A DNA stretch of 42,390 nt from Bacillota bacterium (GCA_017437745.1 JAFRYI010000001.1:1-42390), one strand, 5' to 3'; numbered from the stretch's first letter, positions 31,482-40,363 are shown. The notes: generated by a model from the sequence alone, not told the origin. Numbers and translations are program-made.

Positions 31482-32890
31482 TCTTCCTCCTCGTAGGCTA
31501 TCTTATTGAGCGCGTTTATGTAGGCGCGTATGCTTGCTCCGATTATGTCGGTGGAGATCCCGCGTCCGGAGTAGAGCTTGCCGCCGGCGCGCAGCTTGAC
31601 TATGGCTTCACCCATTGCCTCGCGGCCTTCCGTAACAGCCTGTATCTGGAAGTCATCCAGCTCGTAATGCCTGCCGGCTATCTGCTCTATCGCAAGGAAC
31701 GACGCGTCCACGGAACCGTCGCCGATCGCAACGCTTTCTTTAAGTTCGCCGTTCTTTATTATCCTTATGTGGGATGTGGCGGAAATGGTGTTTCCGGAAT
31801 TGATTATGTAGTCGTCGATCTTGTAGGTCGGAGGCACCTGCATGGCGGAGGAGGCGACTATGGCGTCCAGTTCCCTGGAGGATACCTTTTCCTTCTTTGC
31901 CGCTATGGTCTTGAAGTGCTCGTAGACCTTTACCTTGTCGTCCTCGGACAGGTCGTATCCGAGCACTTCGGTCTCCTTTACTATGGCGCTGATGTCGTCG
32001 CTCTCCGTATAGAAACGGCCTTCGGAATTGTCCTGAACGCCGTTCTCGAAAGGAGAAGTCTTGCTCCTGGTGGCCGTGAACATGTGCTCTATCTGGTCGC
32101 ATACGCGGTCCATCTCCACGGTCCTTATGCCGCAGGAAAGACCCAGTCCGCTTCCGCGGCGGCTGATTATGTTGGCGATGTTCCTTAGTGACGCCGTATC
32201 GCTTCCATACACGCTGGCCTTGGCTTCCGTAGCGCCTGCTCTGAGCGCCGCCGTAGTACACGCGTCGGCCATGGCGAGGGCGTTGCTGCAGCACACTCCC
32301 AGTATGACTCCGTGAGCCGCGGAGGTGTTGGCGTTCTCCATTATGTCTCTGGTGAACTCCGCGAACTCGTCGGGGAGGAAAGTGCCTTCGCTGTCGGAGA
32401 GCGTTATCGCCGTTGCTCCTGCTTCCGCCGCTGCCTCTATCATCTCGTAGAGGAAGCCTCTGTCAGCGCGGGCGGCGTCCTCGGCGAAGAACTCCACGTC
32501 CGGAGTAAGAGCTTTAGCGTAGAATATCGCGTCCGCGACGGTCTCCTTAAGCTGGTCCGGGCTTATGTGGTAGATGTATTCCATCTGCACCAGGCTTACG
32601 GGAGCGGCTATCTGTATCCGCGGGCTTTTAGCGTTCTTAAGCGCGTCCCACGCAAGGTCTATGGACGCTTTCTCCGGCGCGCACTGCACGGATACGGTGC
32701 TTCCCGCTACTATGTCCGAAAGAGTCTTTATGTAAAGGCTGTCCGCCTTCTCGTTCCTGATCGGGGGCAGTTCGATAACGTCGGCCTGAAGTCGGTCCAG
32801 AAGCTTGGCAAGTTCCAGTTTTTCCTTGAAGGTGAGTATCTCCGAATTCTTCTGCTTAAGCGTTACGTCGCTGATCCTGATGTTGTTCAT
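31478..32890 (-). CDS. 2-Isopropylmalate synthase-like protein with degenerate active site
   Basis: A 470-residue DRE-TIM-metallolyase relative of LeuA. The first motif reads ISDVTLKQ: metal-ligand D8 is kept, but the RDGEQ Arg and Glu are lost. The HxH metal motif (normally VHCHNDLG) reads VCCSNALA, so both His are replaced (C200, S202). The GERAGN loop reads GSDTAS. The C-terminal LeuA allosteric domain (about residues 355-460, DDFQIQAVTEGREAMGEAIV) looks intact. It may be a pseudo-enzyme that senses leucine or another branched compound, or an enzyme with a changed reaction. GGAGAACACAAG precedes the ATG at 32890; a longer reading to 32956 has no ribosome binding site. Confidence 0.88.
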   Translation of the reverse strand: MNNIRISDVTLKQKNSEILTFKEKLELAKLLDRLQADVIELPPIRNEKADSLYIKTLSDIVAGSTVSVQCAPEKASIDLAWDALKNAKSPRIQIAAPVSLVQMEYIYHISPDQLKETVADAIFYAKALTPDVEFFAEDAARADRGFLYEMIEAAAEAGATAITLSDSEGTFLPDEFAEFTRDIMENANTSAAHGVILGVCCSNALAMADACTTAALRAGATEAKASVYGSDTASLRNIANIISRRGSGLGLSCGIRTVEMDRVCDQIEHMFTATRSKTSPFENGVQDNSEGRFYTESDDISAIVKETEVLGYDLSEDDKVKVYEHFKTIAAKKEKVSSRELDAIVASSAMQVPPTYKIDDYIINSGNTISATSHIRIIKNGELKESVAIGDGSVDASFLAIEQIAGRHYELDDFQIQAVTEGREAMGEAIVKLRAGGKLYSGRGISTDIIGASIRAYINALNKIAYEEEE

Positions 32891-32979
32891 CTTGTGTTCT
32901 CCGTTGAAACTACTGCATTTCCGGCCGGGCAGCGCGCGGGGTGAACTGCACAGCATGACCCGCCGGGCGTATTAAAAAG

Positions 32980-33008
32980 AATATACTCCTGTATTAACGG
33001 AATGTCAA
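32980..33008 (-). promoter_or_regulatory. Strong sigma-A-type promoter of the isopropylmalate-synthase-like operon
   Basis: On the minus strand, TTGACA at 33003-33008 and TATATT at 32980-32985 with a 17-base spacer. It lies just downstream of the terminator of the PIG-L gene and drives the minus-strand island. The leader of about 80 bases to the start codon shows no obvious riboswitch. Confidence 0.8.
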
Positions 33009-33063
33009 GCGCTTTTGTTTTTGACAAATAGTTTTTTGTTTCAAAAATTGTATTTCAAAAACA

Positions 33064-33110
33064 AAGAAAAAAGAGGGCGGTCTCCGTAGAAACGGGGGAC
33101 CGCCGCTCTT
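33064..33110 (-). terminator. Intrinsic terminator of the PIG-L deacetylase gene
   Basis: AAGAG with GGCGGTCTCCG (33071-33086) pairs with CGGGGGACCGCC and CTCTT (33093-33110). On the minus strand it is followed by a T-rich run (TTTTTTCTTTG). It isolates the gene at 33126 from the island promoter below it. Confidence 0.87.
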
Positions 33111-33125
33111 CATGTATAGGTATCG

Positions 33126-34853
33126 TCAGTGTTTGTTTCTCTTGCGCATATCCTTTTCGGATACTTTTACCTTGTGCTTTTCGGCAGCTTTTTTTCTGCT
33201 TCTTCTGACAAGGCTGTATCCGCCGATGCCCGCCAGTACTATGACCGCGACTGATACGCCGCCTCTCATGAGTTCCTGTTTTCTGGCCTCTTCTTCGGCT
33301 TCTTTCTGCCTTCTTTTTATCTCGTCTTCCTGTTCCTGCCTTCTGCGTTCGGCTTCCTCGGCGCGTTTGCGTTCTTCTTCCTCTTCGGCCTTCCTTCTGG
33401 CTTCTTCTTCGGCTCTGCGCTGACCGGAGTAGGTGTCTTCCACGTTCTCCATGAAGTCGCCGGGCTTGCCTTCCGCGTTCAGCTTATCCTCGCCGACGGA
33501 AGAGAAATACAGCCCGTACTTGCAGGGGGAATAGTCTTCTATCTCGGATGCTTTAGTGATCGGCGAATCGTTGGTTCCGTATATCCATTTCACGAACCAG
33601 GAATCGTGCTGGGAGCGGTGGTATCTGAAGCCTTCCTGCGTCATTTGGAAGGGTGTCATGCCGTTAAGGCTGTCCAGAGGCGTGTCCCAGTCCATGGTAA
33701 CGGGGGACTTGCCGTAGAGGTGTATGTAGACTTTCTTCGGCTGCCATGTGCCGTACTGCGCGACGCTCTCCGGATACTTTTCCGGATCGGCGGCAAGTTC
33801 TATCGCGTCCGTCATTACGTCCGTGCATATTATGTGCGCGGGGTGGCCGTACTCGCCGTTGAAGTCGTGCGTTACCACTACCAGGGGCTTGAACTTCCTG
33901 AACACTTCCACCGCGAACTGCCGGAAATCGTCCATGCGGTAGCCGTAGTAGTTGAAGGAACTGAGCGCGGCCTGGACGGCTTCCGCCTTGGTCTTGCCCT
34001 CGGCATAGACGTCCGGGAATTCCGACATGTAAGGATAATTGGTAACTCCTACCGTCCAGAGTCCGTTAAGCTGTTCGTGCTGTCTGAAATGCTCGAAGAC
34101 GCGCATCTTCTTGTGGAAGTGCTGGATGAAATAGACCACCTGCACGTCCAGTTTCTTCTCGTTTACGTAGTAGGGGAGAAGTCCCGCGAAGAAAAGCTGC
34201 TCGTCGTCGGAATGTGTGGATACAAGAAGCAGGTCGGCTTTTTCCAGCGTCGGCTCCCATTTCTGCACCCACGAAGGCACCTCGCCCGGGAAGGCGAAGA
34301 TGTTGGCTATCTGCGTTCCTTCAGGGAAGGTGATCTCTATCGCGGAAGGCTTGTATCCGAACAGCTTCTCCAGATCCTGATACTCGTGAAGATAGCCGTT
34401 TCCGCCGCAGGTCTTCCGGGTGTTCTCCTGGCCTGGGCTGCTCATTGTGTCGGTTACGGTCCAGTTTCCTTCCGGAAGCCAGTCGAACTCCACGTAGACG
34501 CTGCTTAATCCTTCCTTGCAGGACAGCGTTACATGGTTGTCTTTCAGCGCTTTGGCGTAGGTCCCGTAGTATCCGTCCGTAATGATTGATTCTGTAAACT
34601 CCTTGCCGATGAAGTCTCCGCCGGGCGTCTCGCTCCTATCCTCGAAACCTTCCGCGTGGATCGAGACGGAACTGTCCCATCTGTCTTCCTCGGGGACCCA
34701 CAACGCGAAATCCCTGTCTATCTTATCTTCTATCCTTACGCTTCTGTCCATGTCTCCGGGCGCGGCAAAAGCAACGCCGGAAACAGCCGGCGCTGTCAGC
34801 ATCGCCGCGGCCAGGATGATAACTGCTTTTCTGATGGTCTTCTTTATGGTCAT
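33126..34853 (-). CDS. Secreted, membrane-tethered PIG-L family deacetylase
   Basis: A 575-residue exported protein. The signal peptide VIILAAAMLTAPAVSGVAFA ends near residue 30. The PIG-L/LmbE zinc hydrolase domain follows, with STHSDDEQLFFAG (the family motif HPDDE with Ser for Pro) and GEYGHPAHIICTDVM supplying the zinc His ligands. Toward the end there is a charged Ala/Glu/Arg coiled coil (about 475-535, RRAEEEARRKAEEEEERKRA), then a single transmembrane helix (VSVAVIVLAGIGGYSLV) and a basic tail. The family removes N-acetyl groups from amino sugars or related molecules. The coiled coil probably spaces the enzyme from the membrane, perhaps across the wall. Confidence 0.88.
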   Translation of the reverse strand: MTIKKTIRKAVIILAAAMLTAPAVSGVAFAAPGDMDRSVRIEDKIDRDFALWVPEEDRWDSSVSIHAEGFEDRSETPGGDFIGKEFTESIITDGYYGTYAKALKDNHVTLSCKEGLSSVYVEFDWLPEGNWTVTDTMSSPGQENTRKTCGGNGYLHEYQDLEKLFGYKPSAIEITFPEGTQIANIFAFPGEVPSWVQKWEPTLEKADLLLVSTHSDDEQLFFAGLLPYYVNEKKLDVQVVYFIQHFHKKMRVFEHFRQHEQLNGLWTVGVTNYPYMSEFPDVYAEGKTKAEAVQAALSSFNYYGYRMDDFRQFAVEVFRKFKPLVVVTHDFNGEYGHPAHIICTDVMTDAIELAADPEKYPESVAQYGTWQPKKVYIHLYGKSPVTMDWDTPLDSLNGMTPFQMTQEGFRYHRSQHDSWFVKWIYGTNDSPITKASEIEDYSPCKYGLYFSSVGEDKLNAEGKPGDFMENVEDTYSGQRRAEEEARRKAEEEEERKRAEEAERRRQEQEDEIKRRQKEAEEEARKQELMRGGVSVAVIVLAGIGGYSLVRRSRKKAAEKHKVKVSEKDMRKRNKH

Positions 34854-34894
34854 TTATGCCCAATCCGAATGATACGATTTTTCAGTCTGATATT

Positions 34895-34923
34895 AAAATA
34901 TACCATTCTGCTTTAAAAATCAA
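34895..34923 (-). promoter_or_regulatory. Promoter of the PIG-L deacetylase gene
   Basis: On the minus strand, TTGATT at 34918-34923 and TATTTT at 34895-34900 with a 17-base spacer. It lies about 40 bases upstream of the start codon. Confidence 0.5.
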
Positions 34924-34967
34924 CGCGCGGGCATGCATCCGGCGGCCATCCGTACTGCATTTAGGAC

Positions 34968-34996
34968 TTGAAGACACCGCCAGGTTGCTATATTCT
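34968..34996 (+). promoter_or_regulatory. Promoter of the feoAB fusion gene
   Basis: TTGAAG at 34968-34973 and TATTCT at 34991-34996 with a 17-base spacer. A better TATAAT at 35000-35005 lacks a good -35. No Fur-box palindrome was identified with confidence. Confidence 0.45.
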
Positions 34997-35032
34997 AACT
35001 ATAATACTTTATTTACTTCAGGCGGCATTCAG

Positions 35033-37399
35033 ATGAAATTGAACGAAGCGCGTCCCGGGAACAGGGCGCGGATAATAAAAGTCGGCGGCGCGGGCGCGCT
35101 CAGGCAGCATTTCCTGGACATGGGAGTCATACCCGGAGCGGAGCTTAGCGTAGTAAAATACGCTCCCATGGGAGATCCCGTGGAGCTGCTGATACACGGG
35201 TATTCGCTTACGCTGAGGCTGGCGGACTGCGAAAAGATAGAGATAGAACTTCTTCCGGCCGCTGAGCCGAAAGAAGAACGGAAGGATAAGAAGGCACCTG
35301 CGGAAAAAACAGGCGCCAAGGAGCCGGAGACCTTGCATCCCGGACTCGGCGAAGGCGGTAAATTCCATCCCAAGGGCAGCGGGGATCCTCTGCCGGACGG
35401 AACGCTGCTTACGTTTGCCCTGATAGGCAACCAGAACAGCGGAAAGACCACACTTTTCAACAAACTGACAGGTTCCAACCAGCACGTCGGAAACTTCCCC
35501 GGAGTCACCGTGGACCGCAAGGACGGAAAGATAATAGGGCATGATAATACCATGATAACGGATCTGCCCGGGATTTATTCCATGTCGCCGTTCACCAGCG
35601 AGGAACTCGTCTCCAGGGACTTCGTGCTTAAGGAAAAGCCCAAGGCGATCATAGACATAGTCGACGCAACGAACATAGAGCGCAACCTGTATCTTACTAT
35701 GCAGGTGCTGGAGATGGGCATCCCCACGGTAGTGGCTCTCAACATGATGGACGAGCTTACCGCCAACGGCGGAAGCATAGACATAAACGAGATGGAGGCC
35801 ATGCTGGGCGTACCGGTCGTTCCGATCGCGGCCGTTAAGAACCAGGGCGTAGCGGAGCTGGCGGACCACGCCATACACATTGCGCATTATCAGGAGAAGC
35901 CTCTTAAACAGGACTTCTGCGACGAGAACGATCACGGCGGAGCGGTGCACAGATGCATACACGCCATTATCCACCTTATACGCGACCACGCCGAGGCTTC
36001 GGGACTTCCGCTCAGATTCGCCGCAAACAAGGTAATTGAAGGCGACGAGCTCATAATCGAACAGCTGGGCCTGGACGAGAACGAAAAGGAACTCATGGAG
36101 CACATAGTTCTCCAGATGGAGAACGAGCGCGGGCTGGACAGAAGCGCCGCCATGGCGGACATGAGGTTCTCGTACATAAAGAAAGTCTGCGACGCGACTG
36201 TCGTTAAGCCCGGCACCAGCAAGGAGCGCATACGCAGCGAGAAGATGGACAGGATCTTCACCGGAAGATACACGGCCATCCCCGCGTTCATAGTTATAAT
36301 GGCGCTGGTGTTCTGGCTTACGTTCAACCTTATCGGACCCTGGCTGCAGGATCTGCTGGCTTCAGGCATTTCCTCGCTTACGGCGGCTGTGGACACCGCT
36401 CTTACGAATGCCGGAGTCAACGAGGTGCTGCACGGACTGCTGATAGAAGGTATATTTGCGGGCGTGGGCAGCGTGCTCAGTTTCATTCCGATAATCGTCA
36501 TCCTTTTCTTCTTCCTGTCGATAATGGAGGACAGCGGATACATTGCCAGAGTGGCGTTCGTAATGGATAAGGTGCTCCGCAAGATAGGCCTGTCGGGGCG
36601 CAGCATAGTGCCCATGCTTATAGGTTTCGGCTGTACGGTGCCGGCCGTAATGGCTACCAGGACGCTTCCAAGCGAGCGGGACCGCCGCATGACCATAATT
36701 CTTACTCCGTTCATGAGCTGCACGGCAAAGCTGCCGGTTTACTCCTTCTTTGTGAACGCGTTCTTCCCCGCAAAGGGCGGATTCATAATGGTAGGCCTTT
36801 ATCTGCTGGGAATAGTGATGGCTGTGCTTGCCGCCTGTCTTTACAAGGGAACGCTTTTCAAGGGGGAACCCGCGCCTTTCGTAATGGAGCTTCCCAACTA
36901 CCGCATGCCCAGCGCCGGCAACGTGCTGAGGCTGCTGTGGGATAAGGCCAGGGACTTCCTGCGCAGGGCGTTTACGGTAATACTGATAGCTACTGTAGTC
37001 GTCTGGTTCCTTAAGAGCTTCGACTGGCATTTCGCGCTGGTGAGCGACTCGCAGAACAGCATACTTGCCTCCATCGCGGGAGCCATTGCGCCTGTCCTTA
37101 AGCCTCTGGGACTCGGAGACTGGCGCATAGCCACCTCGCTGATAAGCGGCTTCATAGCCAAGGAGAGCGTGGTCTCCACCATGGGAGTGCTGTTCGGAAC
37201 GGGTATCAAAACAATACTTACGAACCTCGCCGCGGCCTGCATGCTGGTGTTCTCGCTGCTGTACACGCCGTGCGTAGCCGCCATGGCAGCCATACGCAGA
37301 GAGCTCGGCTCCAAGTGGATGATAGGCGTCATAATCTGGCAGTGCTTCGTAGCCTGGGTGGCCGCGTTCATAGTGCATCTGATAGGGACCGTTTTCTGA
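35033..37399 (+). CDS. feoB: Ferrous iron transporter FeoB with fused FeoA domain
   Basis: A 788-residue Fe(II) transporter. Residues 1-75 are a FeoA SH3-like domain (LNEARPGNRARIIKVGGAGA, LDMGVIPGAELSVV). About 125-290 are the G domain with GNQNSGKTTLFNKL (G1), DLPGIYS (G3) and NMMDEL (G4). The membrane part has the two Gate motifs: IGFGCTVPAVMATRT with its conserved Cys, and TPFMSCTAKLPVYSFF. Between FeoA and FeoB is a charged linker. FeoB imports Fe2+ under anaerobic conditions. The ATG at 35033 has AGGCGG upstream; a reading frame extension to 34856 is not convincing. Its small Cys-rich partner gene follows directly. Confidence 0.95.
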   Translation: MKLNEARPGNRARIIKVGGAGALRQHFLDMGVIPGAELSVVKYAPMGDPVELLIHGYSLTLRLADCEKIEIELLPAAEPKEERKDKKAPAEKTGAKEPETLHPGLGEGGKFHPKGSGDPLPDGTLLTFALIGNQNSGKTTLFNKLTGSNQHVGNFPGVTVDRKDGKIIGHDNTMITDLPGIYSMSPFTSEELVSRDFVLKEKPKAIIDIVDATNIERNLYLTMQVLEMGIPTVVALNMMDELTANGGSIDINEMEAMLGVPVVPIAAVKNQGVAELADHAIHIAHYQEKPLKQDFCDENDHGGAVHRCIHAIIHLIRDHAEASGLPLRFAANKVIEGDELIIEQLGLDENEKELMEHIVLQMENERGLDRSAAMADMRFSYIKKVCDATVVKPGTSKERIRSEKMDRIFTGRYTAIPAFIVIMALVFWLTFNLIGPWLQDLLASGISSLTAAVDTALTNAGVNEVLHGLLIEGIFAGVGSVLSFIPIIVILFFFLSIMEDSGYIARVAFVMDKVLRKIGLSGRSIVPMLIGFGCTVPAVMATRTLPSERDRRMTIILTPFMSCTAKLPVYSFFVNAFFPAKGGFIMVGLYLLGIVMAVLAACLYKGTLFKGEPAPFVMELPNYRMPSAGNVLRLLWDKARDFLRRAFTVILIATVVVWFLKSFDWHFALVSDSQNSILASIAGAIAPVLKPLGLGDWRIATSLISGFIAKESVVSTMGVLFGTGIKTILTNLAAACMLVFSLLYTPCVAAMAAIRRELGSKWMIGVIIWQCFVAWVAAFIVHLIGTVF

Positions 37400-37411
37400 A
37401 AGGAATAATAC

Positions 37412-37579
37412 ATGAACATCTGGGATGTAGTAATAACATTCGCCATAGCTGCCGTCCTGTTCCTCGCGATCAGAGCGGTTGGAAAGCGAAAGAAGAGCGG
37501 AAACGGCTGCGGCTGCGGATGCGCGGGCTGCGCTTCTCCGTGCTCAAAGTACAAGGACACTGAGGAGCGTCCCGAATAG
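37412..37579 (+). CDS. FeoB-associated Cys-rich membrane protein
   Basis: A 55-residue protein. It has an N-terminal transmembrane helix (VVITFAIAAVLFLAI), a basic stretch (RAVGKRKKSG) and a Cys cluster (NGCGCGCAGCASPCSKYK). This is the known small protein family that follows feoB in Firmicutes. It starts 12 bases after the feoB stop, with AAGGAAT as ribosome binding site. The cysteines could bind iron or an iron-sulfur cluster at the membrane; the role is not established. It is too short for most gene callers. Confidence 0.93.
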   Translation: MNIWDVVITFAIAAVLFLAIRAVGKRKKSGNGCGCGCAGCASPCSKYKDTEERPE

Positions 37580-37643
37580 GACGATTTATCCGGACCGTTA
37601 ATTGCAGCGATCTTTGCGTACGGCAACTGCCGGGAGGCACACC

Positions 37644-38837
37644 ATGGAAAAGATAAAGATGAATCCCATCGTGGAGATGGACGGCGACGAGATGACCCGC
37701 ATCATCTGGCAGATGGTAAAGGACGAGCTCATAAGTCCGTTCGTTCTGCTGAATACGGAGTATTACGACCTGGGCCTTAAGCACCGCGACGAAACTGACG
37801 ATCAGGTGACCGTCGACGCCGCGGAAGCGACCAAGCGCCTTGGCGTTGCCGTAAAGTGCGCCACTATAACACCCAACGCGCAGCGTGTGGAGGAATATAA
37901 GCTTAAGAAGATGTGGAAGAGCCCCAACGCTACCATCAGGGCTGCGCTGGACGGCACTGTCTTCCGTACTCCCATCATGACCGGCCGCGTTAAGCCTGCC
38001 GTAAAGAACTGGGAAGCTCCTATAACCATAGCCCGCCACGCCTACGGCGACGTTTACAAGGCTACGGAATACAGGGTCCCCGGACCCGGCAGCGCGGAAC
38101 TGGTCTTTACAGGTCAGGACGGTACTCAGTTCAAGGAGAACGTCTACAACTACGAATGCGCCGGCGTTCTGCAGGCCATGTTCAACAAGGACAGCTCCAT
38201 AGAAGCGTTCGCGCGATCCTGCTTCGAATACGCTCTGTCCCAGAGACAGGACCTGTGGTTCTCCACAAAGGACACCATCTCCAAACAGTACGACCAGACC
38301 TTCAAGAAGATATTCGAAAGGATATACGAGAAAGAGTACCACGATCGTTTCAAGGCTCTGGGAATAGAGTATTTCTATACGCTTATAGACGACGCGGTCG
38401 CCAGGGTGATCCGCTCAAAGGGCGGTTTCATCTGGGCTCTTAAGAACTACGACGGAGACGTAATGAGCGACATGGTGTCCACGGCTTTCGGAAGCCTTGC
38501 CATGATGACATCCGTGCTGGTATCGCCGTACGGCTACTTCGAGTTCGAGGCCGCCCACGGTACGGTAACGCGCCATTATTACAGGTATCTTAAAGGCGAG
38601 GATACGTCCACCAACCCTGTGGCGACCATTTTCGCGTGGACCGGCGCGCTAAAAAAACGCGGCGAGCTTGACGGCAACACCGCGCTTTCGGAATTCGCCC
38701 GCAGACTTGAGCAAGCTGTCCTGGATACCATAGAAGCAGGAGAGATGACCGGCGATCTTGCCCTCCTTGCGGAAGGTGAAAACGTCCGGAAACTCACCAC
38801 CGCTCAGTTCATAGCGGCGGTCAGATCCAGGCTTTAG
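37644..38837 (+). CDS. icd: NADP-dependent isocitrate dehydrogenase, eukaryote-like dimeric type
   Basis: A 397-residue isocitrate dehydrogenase of the dimeric type otherwise known from eukaryotic cytosol/mitochondria and some bacteria. Seen: MDGDEMTRIIWQMVKDELI, ATITPNAQRVEEYKLKKMWK, SPNATIRAALDGTVFRTPI, the KNYDGDVMSDMVST metal-binding loop and EAAHGTVTRHYYRYLKG, the NADP-binding segment. It converts isocitrate to 2-oxoglutarate for glutamate formation, which in turn supplies the amino donor for ilvE. GGGAGG precedes the ATG at 37644; an upstream in-frame start at 37602 has no family support. A terminator lies just after it. Confidence 0.95.
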   Translation: MEKIKMNPIVEMDGDEMTRIIWQMVKDELISPFVLLNTEYYDLGLKHRDETDDQVTVDAAEATKRLGVAVKCATITPNAQRVEEYKLKKMWKSPNATIRAALDGTVFRTPIMTGRVKPAVKNWEAPITIARHAYGDVYKATEYRVPGPGSAELVFTGQDGTQFKENVYNYECAGVLQAMFNKDSSIEAFARSCFEYALSQRQDLWFSTKDTISKQYDQTFKKIFERIYEKEYHDRFKALGIEYFYTLIDDAVARVIRSKGGFIWALKNYDGDVMSDMVSTAFGSLAMMTSVLVSPYGYFEFEAAHGTVTRHYYRYLKGEDTSTNPVATIFAWTGALKKRGELDGNTALSEFARRLEQAVLDTIEAGEMTGDLALLAEGENVRKLTTAQFIAAVRSRL

Positions 38838-38838
38838 C

Positions 38839-40200
38839 TCAGTTCCCGGATTCAGTAAGCGACAGACGCTCCGAAAGGCTTTTCGGGGCGTTTTTATCGT
38901 AGTAGAGATTGTAGTAACGGAACACCCTGCAGGAGAAGAGCATCCTGTGCTGCACCTTTCCGTCAGTAAGGTCCACTCCCGAAAGGATCTCGCGTATCTG
39001 CGCCATCCTTGCTGAGAAGGTGTTGCGGTGCATGAAGGTCTCTTTCGCGGCCGTGGATATGTTGCCGTTGTTCTTGCAGAAATAATACAGTACGGTCTGC
39101 AGATCAGTACCGTGGTGATAATCGTAGCGGTAGAGCGTAACGGCGTCCGGGCTCGTAAGGAAGAGCAGGTCGTCGTGGCGCATCAGCTCCCTGTAGCGTT
39201 CCAGAGAAAGCTCTATGGCGATGTATTCCGCGTAATCCTCGTAATAGAATATGCGCGATCCTCCGCGCTCCTGTATGGCCTTTCCGAGACGCAGCGTGCT
39301 CTCCGCCAGCAGATAGTTGGTGCGCAGCATGTCCAGCCTCTGGGTAACGTTGGAGAACGCTATGTGGCCGTCGTACTGCGTAAGGAGCGAATGCATGTCC
39401 TTTTCGCTGAAAATCGGCTTTGGTTGGAATGCTCTTGTCGTATTGCTTATCAGCAGTATTATCTGGTCTCCCAGGACGGCGCAGCTGCAATCCGGGAAGA
39501 ATGCCTTAAGCTGCGATGACAGGCTTTCCACGGATGTCCGGCCCATGGGCGAAGCCTGAGCCACGCCTATGGTCATGTATTTCTTGGGAGGCGAGGGGAG
39601 CCTCTTCATGTAAGCGTCTATGTCGTCCCACTCGGACAGCGCGCCGCCCGTAAGTGCAGTAATGAACGCTTTTGTGTCTCCGGGCGGGATGTTTCCGTGC
39701 AGTCTGCGGAGATTTATCTCCTCGAAGCATTCTTGGAGCATGCCGAACAGAATGGGCATCTCGCTGACCTCCGCCTGGCCTCCGGTTATGAGCACTATGT
39801 AGAACTCTTCGGTCTTTTCCAGCCTTACGGTACTTATCCAGCAGATCTCATCGTCTTCCAGATCCTGATATATCAGTTTGTCTTCCGATGTTCCGGACAG
39901 CAGTTCGGTAAGTTCCGTTCCGTCCGCTCCGCCGCGTTTCAGAAGCGCCGAAGCAAGTTTTCCGGACGTGTGGCTGCTGCCGCTGAAGTAGGAGATCCTT
40001 CGGTCTTTATCCAGCAGGAAGACGGCTCCGTCCGCCAGTCCCGCGAACAATCCGAGAACTTCCCGCATGGTGCTTCCGGAAGCTGAAGCCTGGGCTATCT
40101 TCAGTTTCCATTCCGTTCTTCTGAACGACTTTTTGCTGAGCTCATCGGGTGAGAATAATTCGGCGTTTCCGAGCCTTACTACATCTACTGTTCCGCGCAT
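38839..40200 (-). CDS. PucR/CdaR-type transcriptional regulator
   Basis: A 453-residue regulator. The C-terminal PucR-type helix-turn-helix is LQTVLYYFCKNNGNISTAAK followed by TFMHRNTFSARMAQIREIL. Residues about 65-180 look like a PAS/GAF-like sensory domain (REVLGLFAGLADGAVFLLDK). PucR-family proteins usually activate catabolic genes in response to their substrate. ATG at 40200 has AAAGGAG upstream; the reading frame stays open far beyond it but that extension is antisense to the glycyl radical enzyme. It is divergent from that enzyme gene, so it probably controls it. A perfect 19-bp palindrome covers its own promoter. Confidence 0.88.
   Translation of the reverse strand: MRGTVDVVRLGNAELFSPDELSKKSFRRTEWKLKIAQASASGSTMREVLGLFAGLADGAVFLLDKDRRISYFSGSSHTSGKLASALLKRGGADGTELTELLSGTSEDKLIYQDLEDDEICWISTVRLEKTEEFYIVLITGGQAEVSEMPILFGMLQECFEEINLRRLHGNIPPGDTKAFITALTGGALSEWDDIDAYMKRLPSPPKKYMTIGVAQASPMGRTSVESLSSQLKAFFPDCSCAVLGDQIILLISNTTRAFQPKPIFSEKDMHSLLTQYDGHIAFSNVTQRLDMLRTNYLLAESTLRLGKAIQERGGSRIFYYEDYAEYIAIELSLERYRELMRHDDLLFLTSPDAVTLYRYDYHHGTDLQTVLYYFCKNNGNISTAAKETFMHRNTFSARMAQIREILSGVDLTDGKVQHRMLFSCRVFRYYNLYYDKNAPKSLSERLSLTESGN
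38866..38895 (+). terminator. Intrinsic terminator of icd within the end of the regulator gene
   Basis: ACGCTCCGAAA (38866-38876) pairs with TTTCGGGGCGT (38881-38891) and is followed by TTTTT. It lies inside the last codons of the convergent regulator gene. Confidence 0.75.
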
Positions 40201-40237
40201 TTCCGCTCCTTTCGGGCATGATCCTTTTTCCATGCTG

Positions 40238-40278
40238 ATTATAGCATATTGCACAACGGTTGTGCAACGCTGCACAAC
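40238..40278 (-). promoter_or_regulatory. Promoter and palindromic operator of the PucR-type regulator
   Basis: On the minus strand, TTGCAC (40262-40267) and TATAAT (40238-40243) are spaced by 18 bases. A perfect palindrome TTGCACAAC-G-GTTGTGCAA spans 40249-40267, over the -35 and spacer. A third half-site, TGCACAAC, follows at 40271-40278. A protein bound here would block the promoter, suggesting autorepression and possibly control of the divergent gene. Confidence 0.75.
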
Positions 40279-40334
40279 GTTTTTATCTCCGAGTGCACCC
40301 CTGCATAAACAGTTTTTCAAGGTCCAATAATGTT

Positions 40335-40363
40335 TTGACGGCGTATTTTCCGTAGTGTAAATT
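40335..40363 (+). promoter_or_regulatory. Promoter of the glycyl radical enzyme gene
   Basis: TTGACG at 40335-40340 and TAAATT at 40358-40363 with a 17-base spacer, about 70 bases upstream of the start codon and 57 bases from the nearest operator half-site. Confidence 0.6.
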
